Shown here: positions 35,716 to 44,921 of the stretch, piece after piece | Layout of the letters: every line of letters starts with the position of its first letter | Numbering within the stretch: the stretch's first letter is position 1 | Source: Croceivirga sp. | GTDB taxonomy: Bacteria > Bacteroidota > Bacteroidia > Flavobacteriales > Flavobacteriaceae | Length of the DNA stretch: 64,000 bases | Assembly (NCBI GenBank): GCA_028284935.1 | Contig: JANQQQ010000019.1 | Coordinates: 1 to 64,000, forward strand | Direction of reading: 5' to 3' | The notes under the pieces: model-generated | Seen by the model: only the letters and a program-made list of their open reading frames with translations | What the model was told of the DNA's origin: nothing | The model's database searches: none | Translations under genes and position numbers: made by a program

Positions 35716-37038
35716 ATGGCTAAAGTCTTTGCATTAAAGGGAGACAAAAAATTGTTGAATGCCTGGGCCTTTTACGACTGGGCTACCTCTGTATACAATC
35801 TTACGATTTCGAGTGCTGTTTTTCCCATTTATTATGGGGCGCTTTTTAGAATGGCAGAAGTGGAAACCGTGGAGGTTTTTGGGACGCAAATAGAAAGAGC
35901 ACCTCTTATTGGTTATGTATCTTCCTTATCGTTCATTATTATTGCCTTGGTTACCCCGTTGGTTTCTGGGATAGCAGATTATCTAGGGAACAAAAAGGTA
36001 TTCCTCAAGTTTTTTACGTATTTGGGGGCATTGGGTTGTATTGGCCTCTATTGGTTTTCCCTTGAACATATTTATTGGAGTTTGTTGTGTTATATGGCCG
36101 GTCTTGTGGGATCTTGGGTAAGTTTTGCCATTTACAATTCATATTTGCCCGACGTGGCCTATCCAGAACAACAAGACAAGCTCAGCGCCAAAGGGTTTTC
36201 GTTCGGATATGTGGGCAGTGTGCTGTTGTTGTGTTTAAACCTTTGGATGGTCATGTCTCCCCAAACCTTCGGTTTTTATGATAGCGAAGGTGTTCCTGCG
36301 GCAGTTCAGGCCATGAAAATCTCATTTGTGACAGTCGGTCTGTGGTGGATGCTGTTCAGTCAATATAGCTTTTATCACCTCCCCAAAGGTTACAAAAAAG
36401 AAGGGGAACGAACCAACGTTATTTTGAATGGCTTTAGGGAATTAAAGCTGGTATGGCATCAATTGGGGCAACAAATCAGGTTAAAAAGGTATCTAGTGGC
36501 CTTTTTTGTATACAGTATGGCTGTACAGACCATTATGTTGATTGCTGCTTACTTTGGTGAACAGGAAATTGACTGGGGTTCTGATGAAAAGAGACAGTTT
36601 GGATTGATAGCAAGTATCCTTATGATTCAACTTGTTGCTATTATCGGGGCTTATGTCATTGCTTGGTCATCAAAACGTTTTGGAAATATTAGAACGCTGA
36701 TTGTCGTTAACCTGCTATGGTTTTTGATCTGTTTATACGCCTACACCATGGTCAGTCCCATGGATTTCTATATTGGCGCCGCCCTAGTAGGTTTGGTCAT
36801 GGGCGGAATTCAGGCGCTCTCCCGCTCAACATATTCAAAGTTTTTACCTGAAACTACGGATACCACTTCCTTCTTTAGTTTTTATGATGTTTCCGAAAAA
36901 ATCGGAATCATCATTGGAACGTTCTTGTTTGGTTATATTATACAGATAACGGGAACTATGCGAAATGCCGCTTTGTTTTTTGCCCTGTTCTTTATCATTG
37001 GCGCCTTTTTGTTGGTAAGAACCAACAAAAAGCCCTGA
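35716..37038 (+). CDS. MFS transporter, UMF1 (Atg22-like) family
   Basis: 440 residues, about 12 membrane segments. N-terminal NAWAFYDWATSVYNLTISS and the central GVPAAVQAM and GGIQALSRSTYSKFLPE blocks identify the UMF1 family, related to the yeast vacuolar amino-acid effluxer Atg22. Substrate unknown. ATG 35716 is needed for the conserved N-terminus, which leaves no room for a normal leader after the preceding terminator. Confidence 0.92.
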   Translation: MAKVFALKGDKKLLNAWAFYDWATSVYNLTISSAVFPIYYGALFRMAEVETVEVFGTQIERAPLIGYVSSLSFIIIALVTPLVSGIADYLGNKKVFLKFFTYLGALGCIGLYWFSLEHIYWSLLCYMAGLVGSWVSFAIYNSYLPDVAYPEQQDKLSAKGFSFGYVGSVLLLCLNLWMVMSPQTFGFYDSEGVPAAVQAMKISFVTVGLWWMLFSQYSFYHLPKGYKKEGERTNVILNGFRELKLVWHQLGQQIRLKRYLVAFFVYSMAVQTIMLIAAYFGEQEIDWGSDEKRQFGLIASILMIQLVAIIGAYVIAWSSKRFGNIRTLIVVNLLWFLICLYAYTMVSPMDFYIGAALVGLVMGGIQALSRSTYSKFLPETTDTTSFFSFYDVSEKIGIIIGTFLFGYIIQITGTMRNAALFFALFFIIGAFLLVRTNKKP

Positions 37039-37056
37039 CAAAACTGTCAGGGCTTT
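37029..37056 (+). terminator. Terminator overlapping the MFS stop codon
   Basis: 12-bp stem AAAGCCCTGACA (37029-37040) with TGTCAGGGCTTT (37045-37056), loop AAAC; the stop codon TGA is inside the left arm. Being almost symmetric it may also serve the convergent GIN gene. Confidence 0.75.
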
Positions 37057-37094
37057 CCGTGTTTATTGATTGGTCGTTTTTTGATTATTGCATT

Positions 37095-37817
37095 TTAATA
37101 ACTTGAAATGTTCCCTGAACCGGAGCTTTTGGTATCAATTTTTTTGGGATTGCCCTTATAACTAATGTCCCCGGAACCTGAAACCCGTGCTTTAAGCACT
37201 TCATTGGCGGTTACCTTGATGTCAGCTGAACCAGAAACCTGGGCTTCCACAAAATCAGCCTCCAAATCATACGCACGAATATCTCCGGAACCTGAAACGG
37301 ATACTTCAAAATCCGTTGTTTTTCCGGATAGTCGGATGTCTCCAGATCCGGACATGGAGGCATCAATGCTTTTAGCCTCAACTTCGATGGTAATATCCCC
37401 TGAACCTGAAATTGAAGTTTTAAAATTGTCTGACTTTAAGGTGGTTTTTCCAACAATATCTCCCGAACCTGAAAGGGAAACCCCATCAATTGATTCCACA
37501 GGAACGGTAATGAGGATACCTTCATTCCAATTAGAGGGCTTTAGGTTGACCCCTTTTCTTTGCTTGATGGTCAGTTTGCCATCTTTCACCTCGGTTTTGA
37601 TGTATTCCAGTAAGTTGGATTCCCCCTCCAGGGTAAGCTCACCTTCATTGCCATCGACCAATTCCACATCAAACCAGCCGGCCAGTGCCACTCGATCATA
37701 TTCTCCTACCGAACGTTCTATGGATACGGTATTGCCATTTCCTTTGATCCTTTTCCATTGTGCACTGGAAAGGCCTACTGTCAATAATGCTAATGTAATT
37801 GTTAGTGCTCTTTTCAT
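37095..37817 (-). CDS. GIN (DUF2807) domain protein, copy 2
   Basis: 240 residues. Signal peptide ending GLSSAQ. The chain is a right-handed solenoid-like repeat with GSGD or close variants at about residues 117, 138, 157, 176, 196, 214 and 233, one turn every 18-21 residues, as in PF10988. Closely similar to its upstream neighbour (37841-38566), so a tandem duplication. Last gene of the sigma/anti-sigma operon. Probably envelope-located; function unknown. Confidence 0.9.
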   Translation of the reverse strand: MKRALTITLALLTVGLSSAQWKRIKGNGNTVSIERSVGEYDRVALAGWFDVELVDGNEGELTLEGESNLLEYIKTEVKDGKLTIKQRKGVNLKPSNWNEGILITVPVESIDGVSLSGSGDIVGKTTLKSDNFKTSISGSGDITIEVEAKSIDASMSGSGDIRLSGKTTDFEVSVSGSGDIRAYDLEADFVEAQVSGSADIKVTANEVLKARVSGSGDISYKGNPKKIDTKSSGSGNISSY

Positions 37818-37840
37818 GATTTTAGGTTTTTGATTGTGAA

Positions 37841-38566
37841 TTAGTAACTTGAAATGTCCCCAGACCCTGAGGCTTTACTGTCTATTTTGGTAGGGTTCCC
37901 TTTATAGGTAATATCACCTGACCCGGAAACCCTGGCCTTGATTTCTTTTTTTGCAGTAACATTAAGATCCGCGGAACCCGCTACGGAGGCTTCCACGTAA
38001 TCTGCGGAAAGTCCAAAAGCATCTACATCCCCTGAACCTGCCACAGAGACCTTGAATGAGGATGCAGAACCATCAAATTCCATATCGCCCGATCCTGATA
38101 ATGACACTTCAAAATCATTGACCTCTACTGAAAGATTTACATCGCCCGATCCCGCCAATGAAGCCTTGAACTCATTGGTCTTAATGGTGGTTCTGGAAAT
38201 AACATCCCCTGCACCTGCTAAGCTAACGGCATTGACTTCTTCGATGGGAATGGTTATTTCAATACCGCCTTTCCAGTTGGATGATCTTAAATTGACCCCT
38301 CTTTCCGTCTTTACGGTCAACTTTCCATTTTTCACTTCAGTTTCAATGTATTCCAAAAGGTTTTCTTCGCCTTTTAAGGTTATTGTGCCTTCTTTTCCGT
38401 CGACCAATATAATATCAAACCAACCGGCAGAGGCGATGGATTCGTAATTGCCCACCGAGCGTTCAATGGTTACCACCTTGCCATTTCCCTTTATTTTCTT
38501 TCCGCCCCATTGCGCAGTGCTAATTAAGGAACAAAGCACTAAACCTAAGGTCATTATTTTTTTCAT
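37841..38566 (-). CDS. GIN (DUF2807) domain protein, copy 1
   Basis: 241 residues. Signal peptide MKKIMTLGLVLCSLISTAQ, then the same layout as copy 2: KIKGNGKVVTIERSVGNYE, GWFDIILVDG, and repeated SGSGD/AGSGD turns to the end (KASGSGDISSY). Copy 2 has the same residues at most turns (IERSVG, AGWFD, KNGKLT, NLRSSNW). 23 bases separate the two. Function unknown. Confidence 0.9.
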   Translation of the reverse strand: MKKIMTLGLVLCSLISTAQWGGKKIKGNGKVVTIERSVGNYESIASAGWFDIILVDGKEGTITLKGEENLLEYIETEVKNGKLTVKTERGVNLRSSNWKGGIEITIPIEEVNAVSLAGAGDVISRTTIKTNEFKASLAGSGDVNLSVEVNDFEVSLSGSGDMEFDGSASSFKVSVAGSGDVDAFGLSADYVEASVAGSADLNVTAKKEIKARVSGSGDITYKGNPTKIDSKASGSGDISSY

Positions 38567-38590
38567 GGTTGTTCTTTTTTTGATTGTTAT

Positions 38591-39691
38591 TTAGTTTCTG
38601 TAGAAGGACACTCCGCCATATTCACTATCTATTTGAATGACATTTCCAGAATTGTCACTTCCGTAATACCCGTTGTAATATTTCTGGCTGGATTTTTCCT
38701 TTCTCACCTGAATTTCAAAATCGCCTATACCATTGACACCGGCGTATTCCGTAGTAATATCAAAATCAAAGTGGTATTCCGGCGAATAGCCGATTTTAAT
38801 TCCCGTATAATCAGAACGTATGCTTAAATCACCCGCATCCGCTGTCATTTCCTCAATTTTAACGGAGCCGTAATCCGCAGTAATACTGACATCACCATTG
38901 ACCTTTCCGAGCTTTATGCCAATATAATCACCATTTCCTGAAACGCTACCTACATTATCCACTTGCATAGATCCATAATCCGAGGTATAGTTTAAATCAC
39001 CCATTTCGCGAATGACGGCATTGGTATAATCAGCATTTACTTTTAAATCACCCGCTTTTTCTACGGTAAACCCGGAATAGTCGGCAATAATTTCTGCACT
39101 ATTAATATACTCAAAAGTGGAACGTGACGTATAGTCAAATCGAAGCTCGTTGTTCCTTCCCTTTAATTGGCCTATTTCCATTTTTCCATAGTCACAGCTA
39201 ATCTTGGCATGTCCATCCACTCGATCTAAATAAATGTTACCGTAATCATTTGAAAGACTGACACTGTTTTTTACAGGGAGCTTAATGGTGTAATTTACCT
39301 GTATGCTGACGTTGTTTCGCTTTCCCCATTTCCATCCCCAACTATTGTTTCGGTTGCCAAATCTGGTTATGGCGCCCACCATACTGGAACTACTGTCAAA
39401 ATCAACATCTATTTCATCCAATCGGTCTTGTACTTTGTCTTCATTGTTTCCATTGGTCTTTATATGGACCTCAATCATAACTTTGTTTTGATCCCAAGAG
39501 GTAAGGTTAAGGTTACCGTAACTGTTCTTTATCTTGAGTAAGGCATCAGAGTTCACATCAAACTCTTTTTTAATCGTCTTTTCCTTGGTGTATTTTCCTT
39601 TCATCCCTCCCCCGTCAAATACTGCCATCGCAGTAAATGGGACCAGCATTAGGGTTAGACATACATATTTAAATAGTAAAGTTCGCATCAT
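38591..39691 (-). CDS. DYG-repeat solenoid protein (DUF4097-like), exported
   Basis: 366 residues (ATG 39691 or 39688). Signal peptide ending FTAMA. After a lysine-rich part and a Trp/Asn-rich loop (NNSWGWKWGKRNN, about 115-127), tyrosines in DY(G/T/S) or EY motifs recur near residues 150, 168, 187, 205, 222, 239, 256, 274, 295, 316 and 358, giving a 17-21 residue beta-helix repeat. Resembles DUF4097 adhesin-like proteins. Overlaps the anti-sigma gene by 23 bases. Role unknown; probably surface or periplasmic. Confidence 0.85.
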   Translation of the reverse strand: MMRTLLFKYVCLTLMLVPFTAMAVFDGGGMKGKYTKEKTIKKEFDVNSDALLKIKNSYGNLNLTSWDQNKVMIEVHIKTNGNNEDKVQDRLDEIDVDFDSSSSMVGAITRFGNRNNSWGWKWGKRNNVSIQVNYTIKLPVKNSVSLSNDYGNIYLDRVDGHAKISCDYGKMEIGQLKGRNNELRFDYTSRSTFEYINSAEIIADYSGFTVEKAGDLKVNADYTNAVIREMGDLNYTSDYGSMQVDNVGSVSGNGDYIGIKLGKVNGDVSITADYGSVKIEEMTADAGDLSIRSDYTGIKIGYSPEYHFDFDITTEYAGVNGIGDFEIQVRKEKSSQKYYNGYYGSDNSGNVIQIDSEYGGVSFYRN

Positions 39692-40226
39692 CTTGTGGTT
39701 TTAAATTTTTAATAGTTTCTACGTTGGCTAATACTTCTTCCAATAAATCGATTCGTATTTGAAAATTGGTGATCATGGCATTTAATAGCATTTTGCTATT
39801 CCCCCCATTGACCAGTTCTTGTTCCAAAACCTTGTAATCGGCTTCCAACTCACTAAGCTTAGTCAAGGTGTCCTCAACCAATTTTGCAGTTTCCGGTGAC
39901 TTTTCTTCTTTTAGCACTTGAACCTGCTCTTCAATCAAACTGGCAAAGTAGAACTCGGTTTCAGAGACTTCCGGCGCAATTTTAACGACCTGTTCCTTAA
40001 TGGTCGGTTGGTTGTTGAACAATTGCAGGCCTAGCACACACACCAATGCAATGGAAGCAGCAATGGACAGCGGTTTCCACCAATTTCTCTTACTGGATAG
40101 TGTCACTACGCCATTGGCATGGTTCAACTTTTCAAGAAAACGTTCCTGATGACCAGCTTTGGGCTCTTCAAAGTCGAAGTCATCCTGAAGTCTTTCAAAT
40201 AAATTATCTAAACTTTCCTTTTTCAT
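39669..40226 (-). CDS. Putative anti-sigma factor, single-pass membrane protein
   Basis: 185 residues. Cytosolic N-terminus of about 48 residues (LFERLQDDFDFEEPKAGHQERFLEKL), one membrane segment near 50-68 (PLSIAASIALVCVLGLQLF), and an extracytoplasmic coiled-coil-like helix rich in Glu and Leu. No zinc motif. Its place 2 bases after the ECF sigma gene and its topology are typical of anti-sigma factors, but no family domain is recognised, so the role is inferred. Confidence 0.75.
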   Translation of the reverse strand: MKKESLDNLFERLQDDFDFEEPKAGHQERFLEKLNHANGVVTLSSKRNWWKPLSIAASIALVCVLGLQLFNNQPTIKEQVVKIAPEVSETEFYFASLIEEQVQVLKEEKSPETAKLVEDTLTKLSELEADYKVLEQELVNGGNSKMLLNAMITNFQIRIDLLEEVLANVETIKNLKPQDDANFTI

Positions 40227-40228
40227 AA

Positions 40229-40786
40229 CTAAACATTTACAGCTAACTTTTGTCGTAGGCTCTCCTTGGCTCTTGAAATGGTGGTCCTACAATTGGCATA
40301 GCTTATATCCATAATTTGACTGATTTCTTCATAATCATATCCCTCAATAAGGTTTAAGGTCAAAGAAACTCTGTAATTGTCCTTTAAACTGTTCATGGTT
40401 TCCATCACTTTTTGAGCCTTCAGTTCAGTATAACCATTCTGGTCCAAACCAATTGCATCATTATCTTCGACCTTATATAGTACCTCATCCAAATCGGTAG
40501 TTGGATTCTTCTGCTGTTTTCGATAATGATAAATACTGTTGTTGATGACAATTCTCTTTAACCAGGCCCCAAAGGTCACATCCCCTTTGAACGTATGTAG
40601 CTTTGTAAAAGCATTCAAGAAAGATTCTTGCATGACGTCCTCTGCTTCTGCGGTATGTTTTACTATTCGTAAAGCGGTATTGTACATGGCCTTATAATAT
40701 CGGTTATAGATTACCATCTGTGCCCGTTGCTTGCCTTCAAGACATTGTTGCAACAACACATCAATATTTTCATTCTGGTGGCTCAA
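40229..40786 (-). CDS. ECF-type RNA polymerase sigma factor
   Basis: 185 residues. Region 2: AEDVMQESFLNAFTKLHTF and FGAWLKRIVINNSIYHYRK; region 4: YDYEEISQIMDISYANCRTTISRAKESLRQKL. First gene of a five-gene operon (sigma, anti-sigma, DYG-repeat protein, two GIN proteins). It probably controls its own operon, as most ECF factors do. Confidence 0.93.
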   Translation of the reverse strand: MSHQNENIDVLLQQCLEGKQRAQMVIYNRYYKAMYNTALRIVKHTAEAEDVMQESFLNAFTKLHTFKGDVTFGAWLKRIVINNSIYHYRKQQKNPTTDLDEVLYKVEDNDAIGLDQNGYTELKAQKVMETMNSLKDNYRVSLTLNLIEGYDYEEISQIMDISYANCRTTISRAKESLRQKLAVNV

Positions 40787-41003
40787 AAGGTGAATGGTTT
40801 GTCTTAGAGATGGTAAAATTTAACAACTGTTACACTTTTGAAAAAGTTTTTTTGAACCTATGGCATGAGAATTGTCTTCTAAGAATTACAATTAAATGAT
40901 TCAATGTCGTAAATAACTGTAGGTCAATTGGTTTTAAGTTTTTTTTTGGTGTGGAGTAGTACTGGAACCTTAGTTTTAATGACAGAATGACTTAAAAATA
41001 CGT

Positions 41004-43454
41004 ATGAGTTCAATAAAATTTGAAAGTCTTGACAATATGTCTTTTCAAGGGTTGGATGATGAGGCGGAATTGATTCCACTGCTGACTCCAGAGGATGAAG
41101 AGGAAATGAATCGGGAAAATCTTCCGGAAACCCTACCCATATTGCCCTTACGAAATACCGTTCTTTTTCCGGGGGTAGTAATTCCGATTACTGCTGGAAG
41201 GGATAAATCAATAAGCTTAATTAAGGATGCCAATCAGGGCTCAAAAGTCATTGGGGTGGTATCACAAAAGGATGAAAGTGTTGAAAATCCCGAAGTTCAG
41301 GATATCAACTCTTTAGGTACCGTAGCAAGAATCTTAAGGGTATTGCAGATGCCCGATGGAAATACTACGGTAATCATTCAGGGAAAAAAACGATTTGAGA
41401 TAGCCGAGGTCATTACCGAAAAACCTTATATGACGGCTACCATCAAAGAGGCCAATGAAACAAAACCGGATCAAAACGATAAGGAGTTTTTGGCAATCAT
41501 TGATTCCATAAAAGAATTGGCCTATCAGATCATCAAGGACAACCCAAACATACCCAGCGAAGCCACCTTTGCGATCAAGAATATTCAAAGCAATTCCTTT
41601 CTTATCAATTTTGTTTCGTCCAACCTTAATTTGGGGGTAAAGGAGAAACAAGAACTGCTTGAAATACAAGATTTGCAGGAGAGGGCCCTGGCCACACTGA
41701 AGCACATGAATTTAGAGCTTCAGAAGTTGGAGTTGAAAAACGATATTCAAAGTAAGGTTCGCCATGATATGGACCAACAACAACGCGAATATTTCCTGCA
41801 CCAACAAATGAAGACCATTCAAGAAGAATTGGGTGGGGTATCCTATGATGAGGAAATCGAGGAGATGCACAAAAAGGCCAAGAAAAAGAAATGGGACAAC
41901 AGAGTCAAAGAGCATTTTGATAAGGAGTTGGCCAAAATGCAGCGTATGAATCCGCAAGTGGCGGAATACTCCATCCAACGGAATTATTTGGACCTTTTTC
42001 TGGATTTGCCCTGGAACGAATTCTCCAAGGACAAATTTGATTTAAAGCGCGCCCAAAAAATATTGGATAGGGATCATTATGGTCTAGAAGATGTCAAGCG
42101 AAGAATTATTGAGTACTTGGCCGTTTTGAAATTGCGCAATGATATGAAATCTCCCATTCTTTGTCTTTATGGACCTCCCGGGGTGGGCAAGACCTCCTTG
42201 GGGAAATCCGTGGCCGAGGCCTTGGGTAGGGAATATGTACGTATGTCTTTGGGGGGGCTCAGGGATGAAGCGGAGATCCGCGGACACCGAAAGACCTATA
42301 TTGGGGCTATGCCCGGTCGTATCGTGCAAAGTATCAAAAAAGCGGGAACTTCAAATCCGGTGTTCATTTTGGATGAGATTGATAAATTGGGAAATAGCCA
42401 TCAAGGCGATCCTTCCTCGGCCATGTTGGAAGTCTTGGATCCAGAGCAAAATAGCGAGTTTTATGATAATTTCCTGGAAATGGGGTATGACCTTTCCAAA
42501 GTCATGTTTATCGCCACGGCAAATAACCTGGGGAGTATTCAACCGGCACTTCGTGACCGTATGGAAATCATCAATGTAACCGGTTATACCATTGAGGAAA
42601 AAGTGCAAATTGCCAAAAAACACTTATTGCCCAAACAACTAAAAGAACACGGATTGACTTCCAACGATTTAAAAATTGGAAAACCGCAATTGGAAAAAAT
42701 CGTGGAGGGATATACCAGGGAGTCCGGAGTGAGAACGTTGGAAAAACAGTTGGCCAAAATGGTACGCTATGCTGCCAAGAATATCGCCATTGAAGAAACC
42801 TATGATGTAAAGGTCACCAACGAGGTGGTGGAAGAAGTACTTGGCCCACCGCGATTGGAACGGGATAAGTATGAAAATAACGAAGTAGCCGGAGTGGTCA
42901 CCGGACTGGCGTGGACAAGTGTTGGTGGAGATATCCTGTTCATTGAGTCCATCCTTTCCAAAGGGAAAGGGCAACTTAATATTACCGGTAATTTAGGTAA
43001 GGTGATGAAAGAATCCGCTACCATCGCTATGGAGTATATCAAATCAAATGCAGAAAGTTTTGGTATCGATAGCGAGGTTTTTGGCAATTACAACGTTCAC
43101 ATTCATGTGCCGGAGGGAGCAACCCCCAAGGACGGTCCCAGTGCCGGAATTACCATGCTGACCTCTTTGGTTTCCTTGTTCACCCAGCGTAAGGTAAAAA
43201 AGAGCTTGGCCATGACAGGTGAAATTACCCTTCGTGGTAAGGTGCTTCCTGTAGGAGGAATAAAAGAAAAAATTCTTGCTGCGAAACGTGCAAGAATAAA
43301 AGAGATCATCCTTTGTGAAGACAATAGAAAGGATATCCTTGAAATCAAACAAGAATACCTTAAAGGACTTAGGTTTCACTATGTTTCGGATATGAGTGAG
43401 GTGGTGGACATTGCCATTACCAAGCAACGCGTAAAGAATCCGAAGAAGTTATAA
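41004..43454 (+). CDS. lon: ATP-dependent protease Lon
   Basis: 816 residues. N-terminal substrate domain ([19 protein letters not shown]), AAA+ module with Walker [13 protein letters not shown] and Walker [10 protein letters not shown], and the protease domain with catalytic Ser in DGPSAGITM and Lys in [13 protein letters not shown]. Degrades misfolded and regulatory proteins in the cytosol. Begins with an acidic N-terminal extension (about 45 residues) seen in Bacteroidota Lon. Confidence 0.97.
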   Translation: MSSIKFESLDNMSFQGLDDEAELIPLLTPEDEEEMNRENLPETLPILPLRNTVLFPGVVIPITAGRDKSISLIKDANQGSKVIGVVSQKDESVENPEVQDINSLGTVARILRVLQMPDGNTTVIIQGKKRFEIAEVITEKPYMTATIKEANETKPDQNDKEFLAIIDSIKELAYQIIKDNPNIPSEATFAIKNIQSNSFLINFVSSNLNLGVKEKQELLEIQDLQERALATLKHMNLELQKLELKNDIQSKVRHDMDQQQREYFLHQQMKTIQEELGGVSYDEEIEEMHKKAKKKKWDNRVKEHFDKELAKMQRMNPQVAEYSIQRNYLDLFLDLPWNEFSKDKFDLKRAQKILDRDHYGLEDVKRRIIEYLAVLKLRNDMKSPILCLYGPPGVGKTSLGKSVAEALGREYVRMSLGGLRDEAEIRGHRKTYIGAMPGRIVQSIKKAGTSNPVFILDEIDKLGNSHQGDPSSAMLEVLDPEQNSEFYDNFLEMGYDLSKVMFIATANNLGSIQPALRDRMEIINVTGYTIEEKVQIAKKHLLPKQLKEHGLTSNDLKIGKPQLEKIVEGYTRESGVRTLEKQLAKMVRYAAKNIAIEETYDVKVTNEVVEEVLGPPRLERDKYENNEVAGVVTGLAWTSVGGDILFIESILSKGKGQLNITGNLGKVMKESATIAMEYIKSNAESFGIDSEVFGNYNVHIHVPEGATPKDGPSAGITMLTSLVSLFTQRKVKKSLAMTGEITLRGKVLPVGGIKEKILAAKRARIKEIILCEDNRKDILEIKQEYLKGLRFHYVSDMSEVVDIAITKQRVKNPKKL

Positions 43455-43472
43455 TGGATTTTACACCGCACG

Positions 43473-43491
43473 TAAAGAGACGATCTCTTTA
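43473..43491 (+). terminator. Weak hairpin after lon
   Basis: TAAAGAGA-CGA-TCTCTTTA, an 8-bp stem, followed by only a short T tract (GGTTTTG). Possible terminator of lon. Confidence 0.35.
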
Positions 43492-43527
43492 GGTTTTGAC
43501 AGCTATCGGGATTAAGGGCGTTCTTCC

Positions 43528-43535
43528 TATTTTTG
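43528..43535 (+). promoter_or_regulatory. -7 promoter element of cmk
   Basis: TATTTTTG matches TAnnTTTG and ends 4 bases before the cmk ATG, which predicts a leaderless message. Confidence 0.5.
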
Positions 43536-43539
43536 ATGT

Positions 43540-44241
43540 ATGCCAAAGATAATTATTGCCATAGACGGGTACTCTTCCACGGGTAAAAGTACGGTTGCAA
43601 AACGCTTGGCAGAGGCCTTGGGCTACTTATATGTGGATACTGGGGCCATGTATAGGGCAGTTACGTTGTATGCCATTGAAAATGGCTTTGTAGGGGATGG
43701 GGATGGTATTGAAGATTTTCAACGATTAAAGTTACAATTGCCCAAAGTAGCGGTAGCCTTTAGAAAAGACCCAAAAAGCAATCAATTTCAAATCCATTTG
43801 AACGATAAGAATGTCGAGTTCAAAATACGTACCCTTGAGGTCTCCCGCCAAGTAAGCAAAATTGCAGCGATTCCAGAAGTTCGGGAAAAATTGGTGGAAC
43901 AACAACAGAAAATGGGGGTTGAGAAGGGTATTGTTATGGATGGCCGGGATATTGGAACCGTGGTATTTCCAGATGCGGAGTTAAAGCTATTTATGACCGC
44001 CTCAGCAGAGAAAAGAGCGCAACGCCGGTACAAAGAACTTTTGGAAAGAGGCGACGAGGTAAGCTATGACGAAGTGTTAAAAAACGTTCAGGAACGGGAC
44101 TACTTGGACTCTACACGGGAAACCTCCCCCTTGCGAAAAGCAGATGATGCCATAGTATTTGACAATAGCGATATGGGGCTTGAGGAGCAGTTTGAACGTA
44201 TTTTGGATTTTTCCCATCGCATTATTGAAAAGCGTAAATAA
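43540..44241 (+). CDS. cmk: Cytidylate kinase
   Basis: 233 residues. P-loop GYSSTGKSTVAKRLAE, CMP-binding YVDTGAMYRAVT, MDGRDIGTVVFPDA and the lid region ASAEKRAQRRYKEL. Phosphorylates CMP and dCMP. Followed by a GC-rich hairpin. Confidence 0.96.
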   Translation: MPKIIIAIDGYSSTGKSTVAKRLAEALGYLYVDTGAMYRAVTLYAIENGFVGDGDGIEDFQRLKLQLPKVAVAFRKDPKSNQFQIHLNDKNVEFKIRTLEVSRQVSKIAAIPEVREKLVEQQQKMGVEKGIVMDGRDIGTVVFPDAELKLFMTASAEKRAQRRYKELLERGDEVSYDEVLKNVQERDYLDSTRETSPLRKADDAIVFDNSDMGLEEQFERILDFSHRIIEKRK

Positions 44242-44263
44242 AAAAGGCGCCAAACGGCGCCCT
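44241..44263 (-). terminator. Terminator between cmk and the LysM gene
   Basis: Stem GGCGCC (44246-44251), loop AAAC, GGCGCC (44256-44261). On the minus strand it is followed by TTTTT, so it ends the LysM gene; on the plus strand the tract CCTTAAAA is poor, but it may also stop cmk transcription. Confidence 0.7.
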
Positions 44264-44282
44264 TAAAATCACGTTTGTTTTC

Positions 44283-44663
44283 TTAAATGTTGGGAATCAC
44301 CAATACTTGATCAGGATGGATCAAATCCGGGTTCTTTAACTGATCGGTATTGGCCTGAAAAATGGTATTGTATTTCATGGCATCGCCGTAGTAATGCTTG
44401 GCAATCTTACTTAACGATTCACCACTTTTAACGGTGTGCCTGTGATACACGGACTCATCGGCAACCGTAATATTGGCTTTGATGTCAGAAGGACTTTCAC
44501 CACCTATTTCCTTGATTTTATCCCAAAGGACGTTCTTCTCATAAGGAGTATTGGCCTCCCCTTTTACTTTTAAAACACCCCCTTCTTCGGATACATCACC
44601 CCCTTGGATGCCCAATTGCTGACCTAAATCCAAAACTGCTTGATATTTTGCTTTTACACTCAT
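44283..44663 (-). CDS. BON-LysM protein, Kbp/YgaU-like
   Basis: 126 residues, no signal peptide. A BON-type domain (residues about 20-72: GGVLKVKGEANTPYEKNVLW) followed by one LysM domain (75-125: HTVKSGESLSKIAKHYYGD ... HPDQVLVIP). The same order and size are found in E. coli Kbp (YgaU), a cytosolic potassium-binding protein. The cytosolic location argues against peptidoglycan binding. Monocistronic. Confidence 0.9.
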   Translation of the reverse strand: MSVKAKYQAVLDLGQQLGIQGGDVSEEGGVLKVKGEANTPYEKNVLWDKIKEIGGESPSDIKANITVADESVYHRHTVKSGESLSKIAKHYYGDAMKYNTIFQANTDQLKNPDLIHPDQVLVIPNI

Positions 44664-44776
44664 AATGCTCTTAAATATTTAATGGTTATTATTTGGAAAC
44701 AAGATAGCTATAAAAGTCACATTTCAGCCCAAATTTTCTGTAAGACTTGTTTAAAGGGTTTCGATAAAGCGCAGTA

Positions 44777-44808
44777 TTTGTTTGACAAGGGAATTCATTG
44801 TATTTTTG
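44777..44808 (+). promoter_or_regulatory. rpsA promoter
   Basis: TTTG at 44777-44780, 20-base spacer, TATTTTTG at 44801-44808: the best match in the window to the Bacteroidota housekeeping promoter. The start codon at 44922 implies a leader of about 105 bases. Confidence 0.65.
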
Positions 44809-44865
44809 CACTCCTTTTTTGGCGCACTCAAGGGAAAAAAGGGCAAAACAAAAAATGTATCATTC

Positions 44866-44902
44866 TTCTACACTAGCGCTTAACTCTTGTAAATGTGTAG
44901 AA
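44866..44902 (+). promoter_or_regulatory. Hairpin in the rpsA leader
   Basis: TTCTACAC (44866-44873) and GTGTAGAA (44895-44902) form an 8-bp stem with a 21-base loop, 19 bases before the rpsA start. Position suits translational autoregulation by S1, but this is inference. Confidence 0.4.
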
Positions 44903-44921
44903 TACAAAGTCAAATCAGCAG

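Noticed and set aside
37165-37833. 222-codon open frame on the plus strand opposite the GIN gene
   Set aside because: It is the antisense image of the GSGD repeats (giving SPEPE repeats), with no plausible product.
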